Shown here one piece after another: positions 37,668 through 46,011 of a stretch of DNA of 64,000 nt (position 1 is the first letter of the stretch; every line of letters starts with the position of its first letter). A model generated the notes under the pieces. It was not told the DNA's origin. It ran no database searches and saw only the letters and a program-made list of their open reading frames with translations. A program made the position numbers and the translations under genes. Source of the DNA: Sulfitobacter sp. JL08 (GTDB taxonomy: Bacteria; Pseudomonadota; Alphaproteobacteria; Rhodobacterales; Rhodobacteraceae). The stretch covers positions 1-64,000 of the forward strand of contig NZ_CP025815.1 in NCBI RefSeq assembly GCF_003352045.1, in the 5' to 3' direction.

Positions 37668-39052
37668 CACAGATCAAGAACCTTTGGCAGGGCCTCCAGC
37701 AGCGCGCGCGCGCCTTGCATCGCGCCGCCCTTGGGTCGTCCTGGTGCCGCGCTGGGATGCCAGCCGTAAATGTCGAAATGCACATAGCGGGATGTGTTTG
37801 TAACAAACCGACGCAAGAACAGCGCGGCGGTGATCGATCCGGCGAACCCGCCCTTGGGGGCATTGTCCAGATCGGCAATGCCGGGTTCGATCATTGATTC
37901 GTAAGGCGTGTGAAATGGCAGACGCCAAAGCGGATCACTCGCTGTTGCGCCCGCCTGATCCAGAGATGACACCACAGCGGGATCGTCGCAGAAATAGGGC
38001 GCCAAGTCCGGCCCCACTGCCACCCGTGCGGCCCCTGTCAGCGTCGCCATTGATACGATCAGATCCGGTGTTTCTTCGTCGGCAAGCGCCAGCGCGTCGG
38101 CCAGAACAAGCCGGCCTTCGGCGTCGGTGTTGTTGATTTCAACGCTCAGCCCCTTGCGCGACATCAGGATATCTTGCGGGCGAAAGGCGTTACCCGAAAC
38201 CGAATTTTCCACCGACGGGATCAGAACGCGCAATTGCAACGGCAAACCCAGCGCCATGATCATGCGGGCCAGTCCAAGCACATTGGCCGCCCCGCCCATA
38301 TCCTTTTTCATCAACCCCATTGAGGCCCCGGGTTTCAGGTTCAAACCACCTGTATCAAAACACACGCCTTTGCCGACCAGTGTCAGGGTCGGTCCGGACT
38401 TGCCCCAGCGCATGTCGATCAGGCGCGGCGCACGATCAGCGGCACGCCCGACTGTGTGGATCATCGGAAAATTATGCGTCAGCAGTTCATCGCCTGTGAT
38501 CACGGATATTCTGGCCTTGAACGACTTGGCCAGCGCGCGCGCGGCCTGTTCCAGGTCGGGCGGCCCCATGTCGCACGCGGGCGTATTGATCAGGTCGCGC
38601 GTCAGGCATTCGCTTTGGGCAAGGATTTCCAGTCTCGATGCGTCCACATCCTTTGGGGCAACCAAGCGCGCTTTCATCGCGCTCTGATCCTTGTAACGGT
38701 CAAACCTGTACTGTTCCAGCAACCAGCCCAGGCATTCCGTTTCCAGCGCCGCGCCCGTCAATCCGTCTTCTATACGATACTGGCCTTCGGGCAGATTGGT
38801 GGCCGCCGCCGCAAGGGCATAGCGCCCGCGCGCCCGCGATGCTTGCGTGCCGTAGCCCGCCAATGCGCCCGCCGGCTTGCCGGTTTTGTCGGGGATGACC
38901 AGTGACTGGCCCAGTTTGCCCTTGAACCCGTTTGCTTCTACCCAGTTCTGCGTCAGATCCGACTGACCCGACTGCCATTTTTCAAACCGGTCCTCTTCGA
39001 TCACGAACAGGGGCAGGGTGGCTTTGGTTTCGGCGGCAAAGCTGGGCAACAT
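37667..39052 (-). CDS. leucyl aminopeptidase, M17 family
   Basis: This 461-residue M17 metallo-aminopeptidase removes N-terminal residues from peptides in the cytoplasm. The di-metal centre is recognisable in GKGVCFDTGGLNLKPG, MGLMKKDMGGAANVLG and NNTDAEGRLVLADALALAD. The C-terminal domain ends with HFDIYGWHP. The start is ATG 39052; the frame is open to 39355. The next gene, NlpC/P60, begins inside its stop codon, which suggests coupled degradation of cell-wall peptides. It is slightly shorter than PepA-type enzymes, as is usual for alphaproteobacterial forms. Confidence 0.92.
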   Translation of the reverse strand: MLPSFAAETKATLPLFVIEEDRFEKWQSGQSDLTQNWVEANGFKGKLGQSLVIPDKTGKPAGALAGYGTQASRARGRYALAAAATNLPEGQYRIEDGLTGAALETECLGWLLEQYRFDRYKDQSAMKARLVAPKDVDASRLEILAQSECLTRDLINTPACDMGPPDLEQAARALAKSFKARISVITGDELLTHNFPMIHTVGRAADRAPRLIDMRWGKSGPTLTLVGKGVCFDTGGLNLKPGASMGLMKKDMGGAANVLGLARMIMALGLPLQLRVLIPSVENSVSGNAFRPQDILMSRKGLSVEINNTDAEGRLVLADALALADEETPDLIVSMATLTGAARVAVGPDLAPYFCDDPAVVSSLDQAGATASDPLWRLPFHTPYESMIEPGIADLDNAPKGGFAGSITAALFLRRFVTNTSRYVHFDIYGWHPSAAPGRPKGGAMQGARALLEALPKVLDL

Positions 39053-39120
39053 CGGTAGGGCCTTACAAAAAATGGGTGCAGGGCACAGACTACCCCGCTT
39101 TGGCGGGCCTGCAAGCCCGA

Positions 39121-39522
39121 TCAGACAGTCATGTCCTGCAAATCCCAGATCTGAGTCAGGGATTTTTCGCCGATACGCAGCAGCCGTGACAATGTAGCCG
39201 CTGTGGCCACCACATCCCTTCCGTCGACCGCACGGGTCACATCCGATGCAACCCGTGACAGCAACGTCATGCCGATCTGGTCGGAAATCGCTACCAGAGA
39301 ACGCGCAAGCTTGCGCAAATCCTTCCATTTTTCCTGCCGGTACATCCGTTCGCATTGCGCCATGCGGATCGCCAGTTCTTCCATGGCGCGGCAGATGATG
39401 TCTTCTGCGCCCGCCGTACCAAGCTGCGCGTAAAGCCCGTCCAGACGATCCGGATCAAGCAACACAGCTTCGCTCTGGATCAGTTTCGTTACGTGTTCCA
39501 AACCACTCACCCTTATTCCCAT
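39121..39522 (-). CDS. conserved helical protein, HPt-like without the histidine
   Basis: This 133-residue, almost wholly helical protein has no family I can name with certainty. Residues 67-105 (KDLRKLARSLVAISDQIGM, then LLSRVASDVTRAV) align by eye with the core of histidine phosphotransfer (HPt) domains, where a motif of the form AHxLKGSAxxLGA is expected. Here the position of the phospho-accepting His holds Arg74. The start is uncertain. ATG 39522 is used, and GTG and TTG lie a few codons later. It is divergent from the carbonic anhydrase gene and follows no operon partner closely, though the aminopeptidase starts 68 nt downstream. Confidence 0.65.
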   Translation of the reverse strand: MGIRVSGLEHVTKLIQSEAVLLDPDRLDGLYAQLGTAGAEDIICRAMEELAIRMAQCERMYRQEKWKDLRKLARSLVAISDQIGMTLLSRVASDVTRAVDGRDVVATAATLSRLLRIGEKSLTQIWDLQDMTV

Positions 39523-39652
39523 GCCCCCACGGCACGGGTCAGATGCGCAGCAACAAGTTCCCAAAAGGTTGCCGGGGCGGGCTGTTTTTGCTCGAATTGA
39601 GTTAGAATTCAGACTATCGGAGGGGCAGTAAGCCCTGAAAGACCATACTGCC

Positions 39653-40303
39653 ATGAAATTTGCCAAACCTTTGCCAAGCTACCTTTTGCAACGCTATCAC
39701 GGATGGAAGGCGACCTCGTACGCTGAAAACAAAGGCTGGTACCGGCGTCTTGCAACCGAGGGTCAGCGCCCGCGGGCAATGGTTATTTCCTGCTGCGACA
39801 GCCGCGTGCATGTGACATCCATCTTCGGTGCGGATCAGGGCGAGTTTTTTATTCACCGCAACATCGCAAACCTTGTTCCACCTTATGAACCGGATGGCGA
39901 TCACCACGGAACAAGTGCGGCGGTCGAATACGCGGTCAGTTTTCTGAACGTGGCGCATATCATCGTACTGGGCCATTCCAATTGTGGTGGCGTTCAGGGC
40001 TGTCTGGACATGTGTGAGGGGCACGCCCCCGAGCTTGAGGCGCTGGACAGTTTTGTCGGGCGCTGGATGGACATTCTGCGGCCGAAATATGCAAGTGTCC
40101 AAGGCCTTGGCGACAAGGAACAACAGGCCCGCGCGCTGGAAAAGCAATCGGTTCTGGTGTCGCTTGAAAACCTGATGAGCTTTCCTTTTGTGCAGGCGGC
40201 TGTGGAAGACGGCAGATTGAGCCTGCATGGTCTCTGGACGGATATCGGCGAAGGCGGGCTGGAGTATTTTGACCCGCCCCAAGGCGTTTTTCTGCCGGTC
40301 TGA
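39653..40303 (+). CDS. beta-class carbonic anhydrase
   Basis: This 216-residue enzyme interconverts carbon dioxide and bicarbonate. The zinc ligands are visible as Cys and Asp in ISCCDSRVH (near residue 45) and His-x2-Cys in LGHSNCGGVQG (near 108). The segment FIHRNIANLVPPY is also family-typical. sbtA follows after 46 nt on the same strand, then a PII-like gene, so the enzyme is probably supplied with, or balances, imported bicarbonate. Confidence 0.95.
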   Translation: MKFAKPLPSYLLQRYHGWKATSYAENKGWYRRLATEGQRPRAMVISCCDSRVHVTSIFGADQGEFFIHRNIANLVPPYEPDGDHHGTSAAVEYAVSFLNVAHIIVLGHSNCGGVQGCLDMCEGHAPELEALDSFVGRWMDILRPKYASVQGLGDKEQQARALEKQSVLVSLENLMSFPFVQAAVEDGRLSLHGLWTDIGEGGLEYFDPPQGVFLPV

Positions 40304-40349
40304 CCGGTGCTGCGGAACATGATGAACACGCCGAAATGTCAGGATCGAC

Positions 40350-41342
40350 ATGTCTGAAATTCTAAGCCTTGCAGCCAATAATCTGCTGTCCCCGATCATC
40401 CTGTCCTTTGCGTTGGGCGTGGCGGCGTCCCTTGCGCGGTCAGACCTGAGCGTGCCCGAAGCGGCGGCAAAAGCGTTGTCGATCTACCTTTTGTTTGCCA
40501 TCGGATTCAAAGGCGGGGTCAGCGTCGCGGATCACGGGATCGATCTGACACTGGGCCTGTCTTTGCTTGCGGGCATCGTGTTGTCGTTCATTCTTCCGCT
40601 GGTGGCATTTGCCCTGCTCAAGGTGATGAGCGGACTAAGCCGCCTGGATGCGGCGGCGGTTGCGGCGCATTACGGTTCGATATCGATCGTGACCTTTGTG
40701 GCGGCATCGTCTGTTCTGGAAAGCAGTGGAATCACCGCCGAAGGATATATGGTGGCGGTTGCTGCCGCGATGGAAGCGCCTGCCATCCTGTCGGCCCTGT
40801 GGCTGATATCGCGTGGTGGGCCCGATGGGGAAAATGGTACTCAGCGCATGGACAGCGATCTGTGGCGTGAAATTCTGCTGAACGGGTCAATCGTTCTTCT
40901 GGTTGGCGCCTTTGCCATCGGATGGGCAACGGGGCAGGACGGTCTGGCCGAAATCGACAGTTTCATCGTGGCGCCGTTCAAAGGCGTGTTGTGCCTGTTT
41001 CTGCTGGACATGGGTATCGTTGCGGGGCGAGGGTTGCGCGGCGGCAGTGGTGTTTTGCGTCCCGGTGTTCTGGCCTTTGGCATGTTGATGCCGTTGATCG
41101 GAAGCATGTTCGGGCTGACCGCCGGCCTGTTGCTGGGGCTGTCCACGGGTGGTGTTGCATTGTTCATGGTCCTGTCAGCATCAGCGTCTTACATCGCCGT
41201 ACCCGCCGCCATGCGCGTGGCCCTGCCCGAAGCGAACCCGTCTGTTTATCTGACCCTTTCGCTGGGGGTGACATTTCCTTTTAACCTGACCGTTGGCATC
41301 CCGCTTTACGTGGCCATTGCCAGCGCCATGACCGGAGGTTGA
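40350..41342 (+). CDS. sbtA: sodium-dependent bicarbonate permease SbtA family
   Basis: SbtA imports bicarbonate with sodium. The 330-residue membrane protein has about ten helices in two inverted halves. Recognisable segments are LYLLFAIGFKGGV-type SIYLLFAIGFKGG near residue 48, AAVAAHYGSISIVTFVAAS near 103 (helix-breaking substrate region of the first half), LLDMGIVAGRG, and LSASASYIAVPAAMRVALPE near the C terminus (second half). The gene is followed after 3 nt by a PII-like gene, as in cyanobacterial sbtAB, and is preceded by a carbonic anhydrase. Confidence 0.92.
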   Translation: MSEILSLAANNLLSPIILSFALGVAASLARSDLSVPEAAAKALSIYLLFAIGFKGGVSVADHGIDLTLGLSLLAGIVLSFILPLVAFALLKVMSGLSRLDAAAVAAHYGSISIVTFVAASSVLESSGITAEGYMVAVAAAMEAPAILSALWLISRGGPDGENGTQRMDSDLWREILLNGSIVLLVGAFAIGWATGQDGLAEIDSFIVAPFKGVLCLFLLDMGIVAGRGLRGGSGVLRPGVLAFGMLMPLIGSMFGLTAGLLLGLSTGGVALFMVLSASASYIAVPAAMRVALPEANPSVYLTLSLGVTFPFNLTVGIPLYVAIASAMTGG

Positions 41343-41345
41343 CCA

Positions 41346-41657
41346 ATGCAGACCCACAAAGCCAAACGCGTTGAAATCACGATCGAGCTGATCATGCAGC
41401 GCCGCCTGACCGATGCGCTGATCAAGGCGGGCGTGACCGGCTATTCGGTCCTGCCTGTACTGGGCGGGTCAGGACGGTCGGGCGAGTGGAGCAGATCCGG
41501 TCAGGTCAGCCGCGCCAACGGTATGGTACAGGTTGTCTGTATGATCCGGCCAGACAGATTGGACGGCCTGCTTGAGGCCGCCTTTGCAGTTGTGGAACGC
41601 CATATCGGTGTGGTCAGCGTTGTGGATTGCGAAGTGTTAAGGGCTGAACGGTTCTAG
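41346..41657 (+). CDS. sbtB: PII-like protein, SbtB type
   Basis: This 103-residue PII-superfamily protein carries the family pattern: beta1 VEITIELIMQRRLTDALIKA, a T-loop-like stretch GGSGRSGEWSRSGQV (residues 40-54) and ending MIRPDRLDGLLEAAFAVVERH. SbtB proteins bind adenine nucleotides, including cAMP in cyanobacteria, and regulate SbtA. The C-terminal Cys-containing redox loop of cyanobacterial SbtB is absent. GGAGG inside the sbtA end provides the ribosome-binding site. Its stop codon shares CTAG with the convergent asd gene. Confidence 0.88.
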   Translation: MQTHKAKRVEITIELIMQRRLTDALIKAGVTGYSVLPVLGGSGRSGEWSRSGQVSRANGMVQVVCMIRPDRLDGLLEAAFAVVERHIGVVSVVDCEVLRAERF

Positions 41658-42676
41658 CCCTTTTTCAGCACCCGCGTGCCCAGTGTTTCTGCGATCTGGA
41701 CTGCGTTCAGGGCCGCGCCCTTGCGCAGGTTGTCACTGACGCACCACAGGTTCAGGCCATTGTCGATAGTGCTGTCCTGACGGATACGGCTGATAAAGGT
41801 TGCATAGTCGCCGACGCATTCCACCGGCGTGACATATCCGCCGTCTTCCCGTTTATCGATCACCATGATGCCGGGGGCCTCGCGCAGGATATCGCGGGCT
41901 TCGTTTTCATCCAGAAACTCTTCGAACTCGATGTTCACGGCTTCGGAGTGGCCAACAAAAACCGGCACCCGCACGCAGGTTGCGGTAACCTTGATCGACG
42001 GATCGACGATTTTCTTGGTTTCGGCGACCATCTTCCATTCTTCTTTGGTTTCGCCGCTGTCCATGAACACATCGATGTGCGGGATCACGTTGAACGCGAT
42101 CTGCTTGGTGAATTTCCTGGCAGGCTTGTCATCCACCGGATTGTAGATCGATTTTGTCTGGTCCCACAATTCGTCGATGCCGTCCTTGCCGGCGCCGGAT
42201 ACCGATTGATAGGTCGATACCACAACACGTTTGATCCTGGCACGGTCATGCAACGGCTTGAGCGCGACAACCATTTGGGCGGTCGAACAGTTGGGATTGG
42301 CGATAATGTTCTTTTTCGAATACCCCAAAATGGCATCCGCGTTCACTTCGGGCACGATCAGGGGAACATCGGGATCATACCGATAGAGCGATGAGTTATC
42401 GATTACGATACATCCTGCGGCTGCGGATTTGGGTGCATAGGTTTTGGTGGCTTCAGATCCGACGGCGAACAATGCGATATCCCATCCGGAAAAATCGAAT
42501 GTATCAAGATCCTTCGTCTTGAGCGTCTTGTCGCCAAAGCTGACTTCGGTGCCGATCGACTTGCGGGATGCCAGAACGGCGATCTCGTCAATCGGGAACT
42601 GGCGTTCCGCCAGAATGTTCAGCATTTCGCGGCCCACATTGCCTGTGGCGCCAACGACAACGACGCGATAACCCAT
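41654..42676 (-). CDS. asd: aspartate-semialdehyde dehydrogenase
   Basis: Asd reduces aspartyl phosphate to aspartate semialdehyde for lysine, diaminopimelate, threonine and methionine synthesis. The 340-residue product has the NADP-binding GATGNVGREML at the N terminus, the catalytic Cys in ANPNCSTAQMV (near residue 132), and the substrate-binding VRVPVFVGHSEAVNIEF. GGAGAAC precedes the ATG. It overlaps the end of sbtB by four bases. Confidence 0.96.
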   Translation of the reverse strand: MGYRVVVVGATGNVGREMLNILAERQFPIDEIAVLASRKSIGTEVSFGDKTLKTKDLDTFDFSGWDIALFAVGSEATKTYAPKSAAAGCIVIDNSSLYRYDPDVPLIVPEVNADAILGYSKKNIIANPNCSTAQMVVALKPLHDRARIKRVVVSTYQSVSGAGKDGIDELWDQTKSIYNPVDDKPARKFTKQIAFNVIPHIDVFMDSGETKEEWKMVAETKKIVDPSIKVTATCVRVPVFVGHSEAVNIEFEEFLDENEARDILREAPGIMVIDKREDGGYVTPVECVGDYATFISRIRQDSTIDNGLNLWCVSDNLRKGAALNAVQIAETLGTRVLKKG

Positions 42677-42748
42677 GATTGTTCTCCAGATAGGTCAGAG
42701 GTGCTGGCGTCTCTTATCCCCAACTTTGTCGGGGCGAAAGGGGGCGCG

Positions 42749-43957
42749 TCAATCTTTGGCGTCGCGGCTGAACAAATAGATCAGAACGCCCAGCAGGACC
42801 GACAAGCCGAAAAAGGCGAAAATTGCCGCGTATCCGGTTTCGGGAATGTCGCCCTGAAACTGTGTATGCAACCGCCCCGATGCAAACTGCATGACTGCTG
42901 CGCCGCCAATCCCGAAAAGGTTCATCAGCGTCACGCCCCGCCCCATAAGATGGGTCGGGAAAAACGCGCGGGCATGGGCGATCATTACCGGAAAGGACGC
43001 CCCCAATAGCCCCAACAGTGCCAGCAGAACAATCGCAAGCGCAACACCCGACCCCGCAAAGAACGCCAGACCCAGACACACAAGGCCGCAGCCCAGATTG
43101 CCCAGCAAGATTACCCCTTTTTGCGTGCCGAATATCCGGTCCAGCGGGCCGTATAAAAGCGTACCGGCAATCATCGCACATCCCATAACCAGCGTTGCCT
43201 GCCCGACCTGTCCGGTATCCATACCGTAAACGTCGCTAAGATAAGGGCCGATCCAAAGCCCGCGCACCGCGCCGGACGGGGCAAAGTTAAAGAACATCAG
43301 CGGGAAAATCGGCCACAGCGCAGGGATACGGAACAGATCGCGCAACGATCCCTTTACGTCCTGTTCAAGCGCGGGTGGGTCCTTGACCAGAAAAAACACC
43401 CCCATTGCGATAACGCTGGCGATGCCGGCCAGACCCATCAACGACGCGCGCCAGCCAATGGTTTCGGCGGCCCACGCCATCGGATAGGATGCCACCAGAT
43501 TGCCAACCGATCCGACGCCGATCATGACGGCACCCAAAGTCGCGAACTGGCGCGCCGGAAACTGGCGCGCGAAAATGTAATAGGATGCCATCAAAAGCGG
43601 GGCACACCCGATCCCGATCAGACCCATCGCCACATTGATATGCAGCGGCGTTGTTGCCATCGCGAACAGCAGCGCGCCACCCCCGCCTCCGATCAGCAAC
43701 AGCGATGAAGCGGTGCGCCGCGGCCCGAATTTGTCCAAGGCCCATCCAATCGGGATTTGCATGGCTGCAAAAGTCAGAAACCAAAGCCCTGATGCCACCG
43801 CCAGATCATCCGGCCCTGCGCCGACATCCTGTTGCAGGACAGTGCTGAGAACGGCAAGAAACGCTCTGAAAAACTGGCTTAGCACGTAGGCGCAGCACAG
43901 CAGGATCAATCCGGCAACCATTTTGCATTCCCCAAAGGTGTCGCGCTTGCGTGCCAT
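42749..43957 (-). CDS. MFS transporter
   Basis: This is a twelve-helix major facilitator of about 402 residues. The loop-2 signature is visible as PIGWALDKFGPRRTAS near residue 60, and the mirrored loop in the second half as YGPLDRIFGTQKG. The substrate is unknown. ATG 43957 has AAGGG upstream. ATG 43921, twelve codons later, has GGGGAA and is nearly as good. It is divergent from the DUF3095 gene, with a 95-nt gap. Confidence 0.85.
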   Translation of the reverse strand: MARKRDTFGECKMVAGLILLCCAYVLSQFFRAFLAVLSTVLQQDVGAGPDDLAVASGLWFLTFAAMQIPIGWALDKFGPRRTASSLLLIGGGGGALLFAMATTPLHINVAMGLIGIGCAPLLMASYYIFARQFPARQFATLGAVMIGVGSVGNLVASYPMAWAAETIGWRASLMGLAGIASVIAMGVFFLVKDPPALEQDVKGSLRDLFRIPALWPIFPLMFFNFAPSGAVRGLWIGPYLSDVYGMDTGQVGQATLVMGCAMIAGTLLYGPLDRIFGTQKGVILLGNLGCGLVCLGLAFFAGSGVALAIVLLALLGLLGASFPVMIAHARAFFPTHLMGRGVTLMNLFGIGGAAVMQFASGRLHTQFQGDIPETGYAAIFAFFGLSVLLGVLIYLFSRDAKD

Positions 43958-44052
43958 AGGGCGTACCCTTGCGCAAGACACGGATATGCGGGCACTGTAA
44001 TTTCAGTGCCGCGCGGTTCGCCCGCACGCCCGATCTGTTTACAGGCCATGCC

Positions 44053-45195
44053 ATGAATACTGATGCCGCCTTTTACGACAGCTTGCCCCGGATCGACCGG
44101 TTTGCCGATCTGTCGGATGCATCCTGTTATCACAGCCTGCCAAAGGATTGGGCTGTTGGCGTGGCAGATATTCAGGGATCAACGCAGGCGATTGCCGAAG
44201 GCCGGTACAAGACCGTCAATATGGTCGGCGCGGCGGTGATCTCGGCCCAGATCAACCAGATGAAGGGCCGCGCCTTTCCCTATGTGTTCGGTGGTGACGG
44301 CGCCGCCTTTGCCCTTGCTCCGGCTGATCAGGCGCACGCGGCACTGGCGCTGTCAGCAGTCCGGCGCTGGGCGCTGGATGAATTCGGTATCACGCTGCGC
44401 GTCGCCTTGGTGCCGGTGCACGACATTGAGGCGGCGGGGCTGGAGATAAACGTGGCGCGGTTTCGTGCGGCATCCGATGTGGATTACGCGATGTTCAGCG
44501 GCGGCGGTGTGTCCTGGGCCGAAGCACAGATGAAATCCGGCAGATACGCGCTGCCCGAAGCACCGCGCGACACAACACCTGATCTGACAGGCCTGTCGTG
44601 TCGTTGGTCGCCAGTGCGCGCCCGCAATGGTTCAATCGTGTCGCTTGTCCTGAACAGTGCCGCAGGGGCGGACCCGCTGGCCTACAAGGCGGTTGTGCAG
44701 GATATCATCACCCTGACCGGACGGCTTGACCGTGGTGGCCATCCGATCCCCGATGCGGGCCCCGGCGTCGCGTGGCCGCCTCCCGGTGTCACGCTTGAGG
44801 CACATGCCCGTCATGGCACCCGCCCGATAGGATCAACGCGCCGCAAAATTCTGTTTGAAACTCTTGTGGCGTGGTTTGTGCTTAAAATGGGTCTGAAGAT
44901 CGGCGGGTTTGATGCCCGCCATTATACCCGCACCGTCGGGCAAAACGCTGATTTTCGCAAATTCGACGATGGGCTGAAAATGACTCTGGATTGCGATCCC
45001 GATACGCTGGTTGCGCTGCAAGACAGGTTGGGCAAGGCGCGTGACAACGGCCTTATCGAATTCGGGCTGTTCCAGCAGGATGAGGCAATGATGACCTGTA
45101 TCGTGCCCTCAATCCTGACGGATGATCACCTGCATTTCGTGGATGGCGCATCAGGCGGATACACGCAGGCCGCGGCCCAGATCAAGGCAGGCTGA
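44053..45195 (+). CDS. DUF3095 adenylate-cyclase-like protein
   Basis: This 380-residue soluble protein belongs to DUF3095, whose N-terminal part resembles class III adenylate cyclases. Blocks reminiscent of the cyclase active site are VGVADIQGSTQAIAEG (near 35-50), where the Asp would bind metal, and VFGGDGAAFALAP (near 78-90), where GGDG would bind the second metal and phosphate. The second half (YTRTVGQNADFRKFDDGLKM) is specific to DUF3095. Cyclase activity has not been shown from the sequence. The start is ATG 44053; the frame opens at 43969. It converges on the aldolase gene 7 nt away. Confidence 0.82.
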   Translation: MNTDAAFYDSLPRIDRFADLSDASCYHSLPKDWAVGVADIQGSTQAIAEGRYKTVNMVGAAVISAQINQMKGRAFPYVFGGDGAAFALAPADQAHAALALSAVRRWALDEFGITLRVALVPVHDIEAAGLEINVARFRAASDVDYAMFSGGGVSWAEAQMKSGRYALPEAPRDTTPDLTGLSCRWSPVRARNGSIVSLVLNSAAGADPLAYKAVVQDIITLTGRLDRGGHPIPDAGPGVAWPPPGVTLEAHARHGTRPIGSTRRKILFETLVAWFVLKMGLKIGGFDARHYTRTVGQNADFRKFDDGLKMTLDCDPDTLVALQDRLGKARDNGLIEFGLFQQDEAMMTCIVPSILTDDHLHFVDGASGGYTQAAAQIKAG

Positions 45196-45202
45196 AGATC
45201 CG

Positions 45203-45970
45203 CTAGGATTTCCATTTAAGCGCAGTGTCCCGCGCGGTTTGCGCCAGCATGACCACATCAATGCCGACAGCGACAAACTGCGCGCCGACTTGCAAGTACT
45301 GCTGCGTGAAATCATCTTTCAGCGACAGGATTCCCGGCGCCTTGCCCGCTGCCCTGATCTTTTCCAGCGCACCCAGAATAACCGCCTGCACTTCGGGGTC
45401 GGCACTGTTGCCGCCAAACCCCATATCAGCCGCCAGATCGGCAGGCCCGATAAAGACGCCGTCGATGCCATCGACCGCCAGAATATCATCCAGCACGGCA
45501 ATGCCTGCCTTGCTTTCGACCTGCACCAGCAGACATATCTGCGCGTTGGCTGTTTCAACATAGTCGGGCACGCTGGAAAACCGTGTGGCCCGCGCCAGTG
45601 CCGCACCAACCCCGCGCACGCCGTCTGGCGCATAGCGACATGCTTGCACCAGATCGCGTGCCTGTTCTGCACTGTCGACCATCGGTACCAGCACGGTTTG
45701 CGCCCCGACGTCCAGCACCTGTTTGATCATCCAGGTCTCACCTATCGGGACCCGGACAACCGGATGCGACGGTGACGGTTCCAGCGCAATCAACTGGTCG
45801 CGGATCGACCGGATATCATTCGGCGCATGTTCGCCATCGATTACCAGCCAGTCAAACCCGGCAGTGCCCATGATATCGGCAGCGTACCCGTCGGCAAATC
45901 CCATCCAGCACCCGAATTGCGTGTGCCCGTCCTTCAAGGCTGCCTTGAACGTGTTGACCGGTGCGCTCAT
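45203..45970 (-). CDS. HpcH/HpaI-type 2-oxo acid aldolase
   Basis: This 255-residue class II aldolase of the HpcH/HpaI/GarL family cleaves or condenses 2-keto acids with aldehydes such as pyruvate donors. Metal and substrate residues are in FDWLVIDGEHAPND (near residue 42), ETWMIKQVLDVGAQTVLVP and VQVESKAGIAVLDDI, and the glycine-rich loop in IGPADLAADMG. AGGAG lies six bases before the ATG. It is the last gene of a minus-strand run after glpK (41 nt gap). A link to glycerol or triose use is possible but not demonstrated. Confidence 0.9.
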   Translation of the reverse strand: MSAPVNTFKAALKDGHTQFGCWMGFADGYAADIMGTAGFDWLVIDGEHAPNDIRSIRDQLIALEPSPSHPVVRVPIGETWMIKQVLDVGAQTVLVPMVDSAEQARDLVQACRYAPDGVRGVGAALARATRFSSVPDYVETANAQICLLVQVESKAGIAVLDDILAVDGIDGVFIGPADLAADMGFGGNSADPEVQAVILGALEKIRAAGKAPGILSLKDDFTQQYLQVGAQFVAVGIDVVMLAQTARDTALKWKS

Positions 45971-46011
45971 CTGATGCTCCTAGTGATTGCTTTTGTTTCG
46001 TGATCGGGTCG

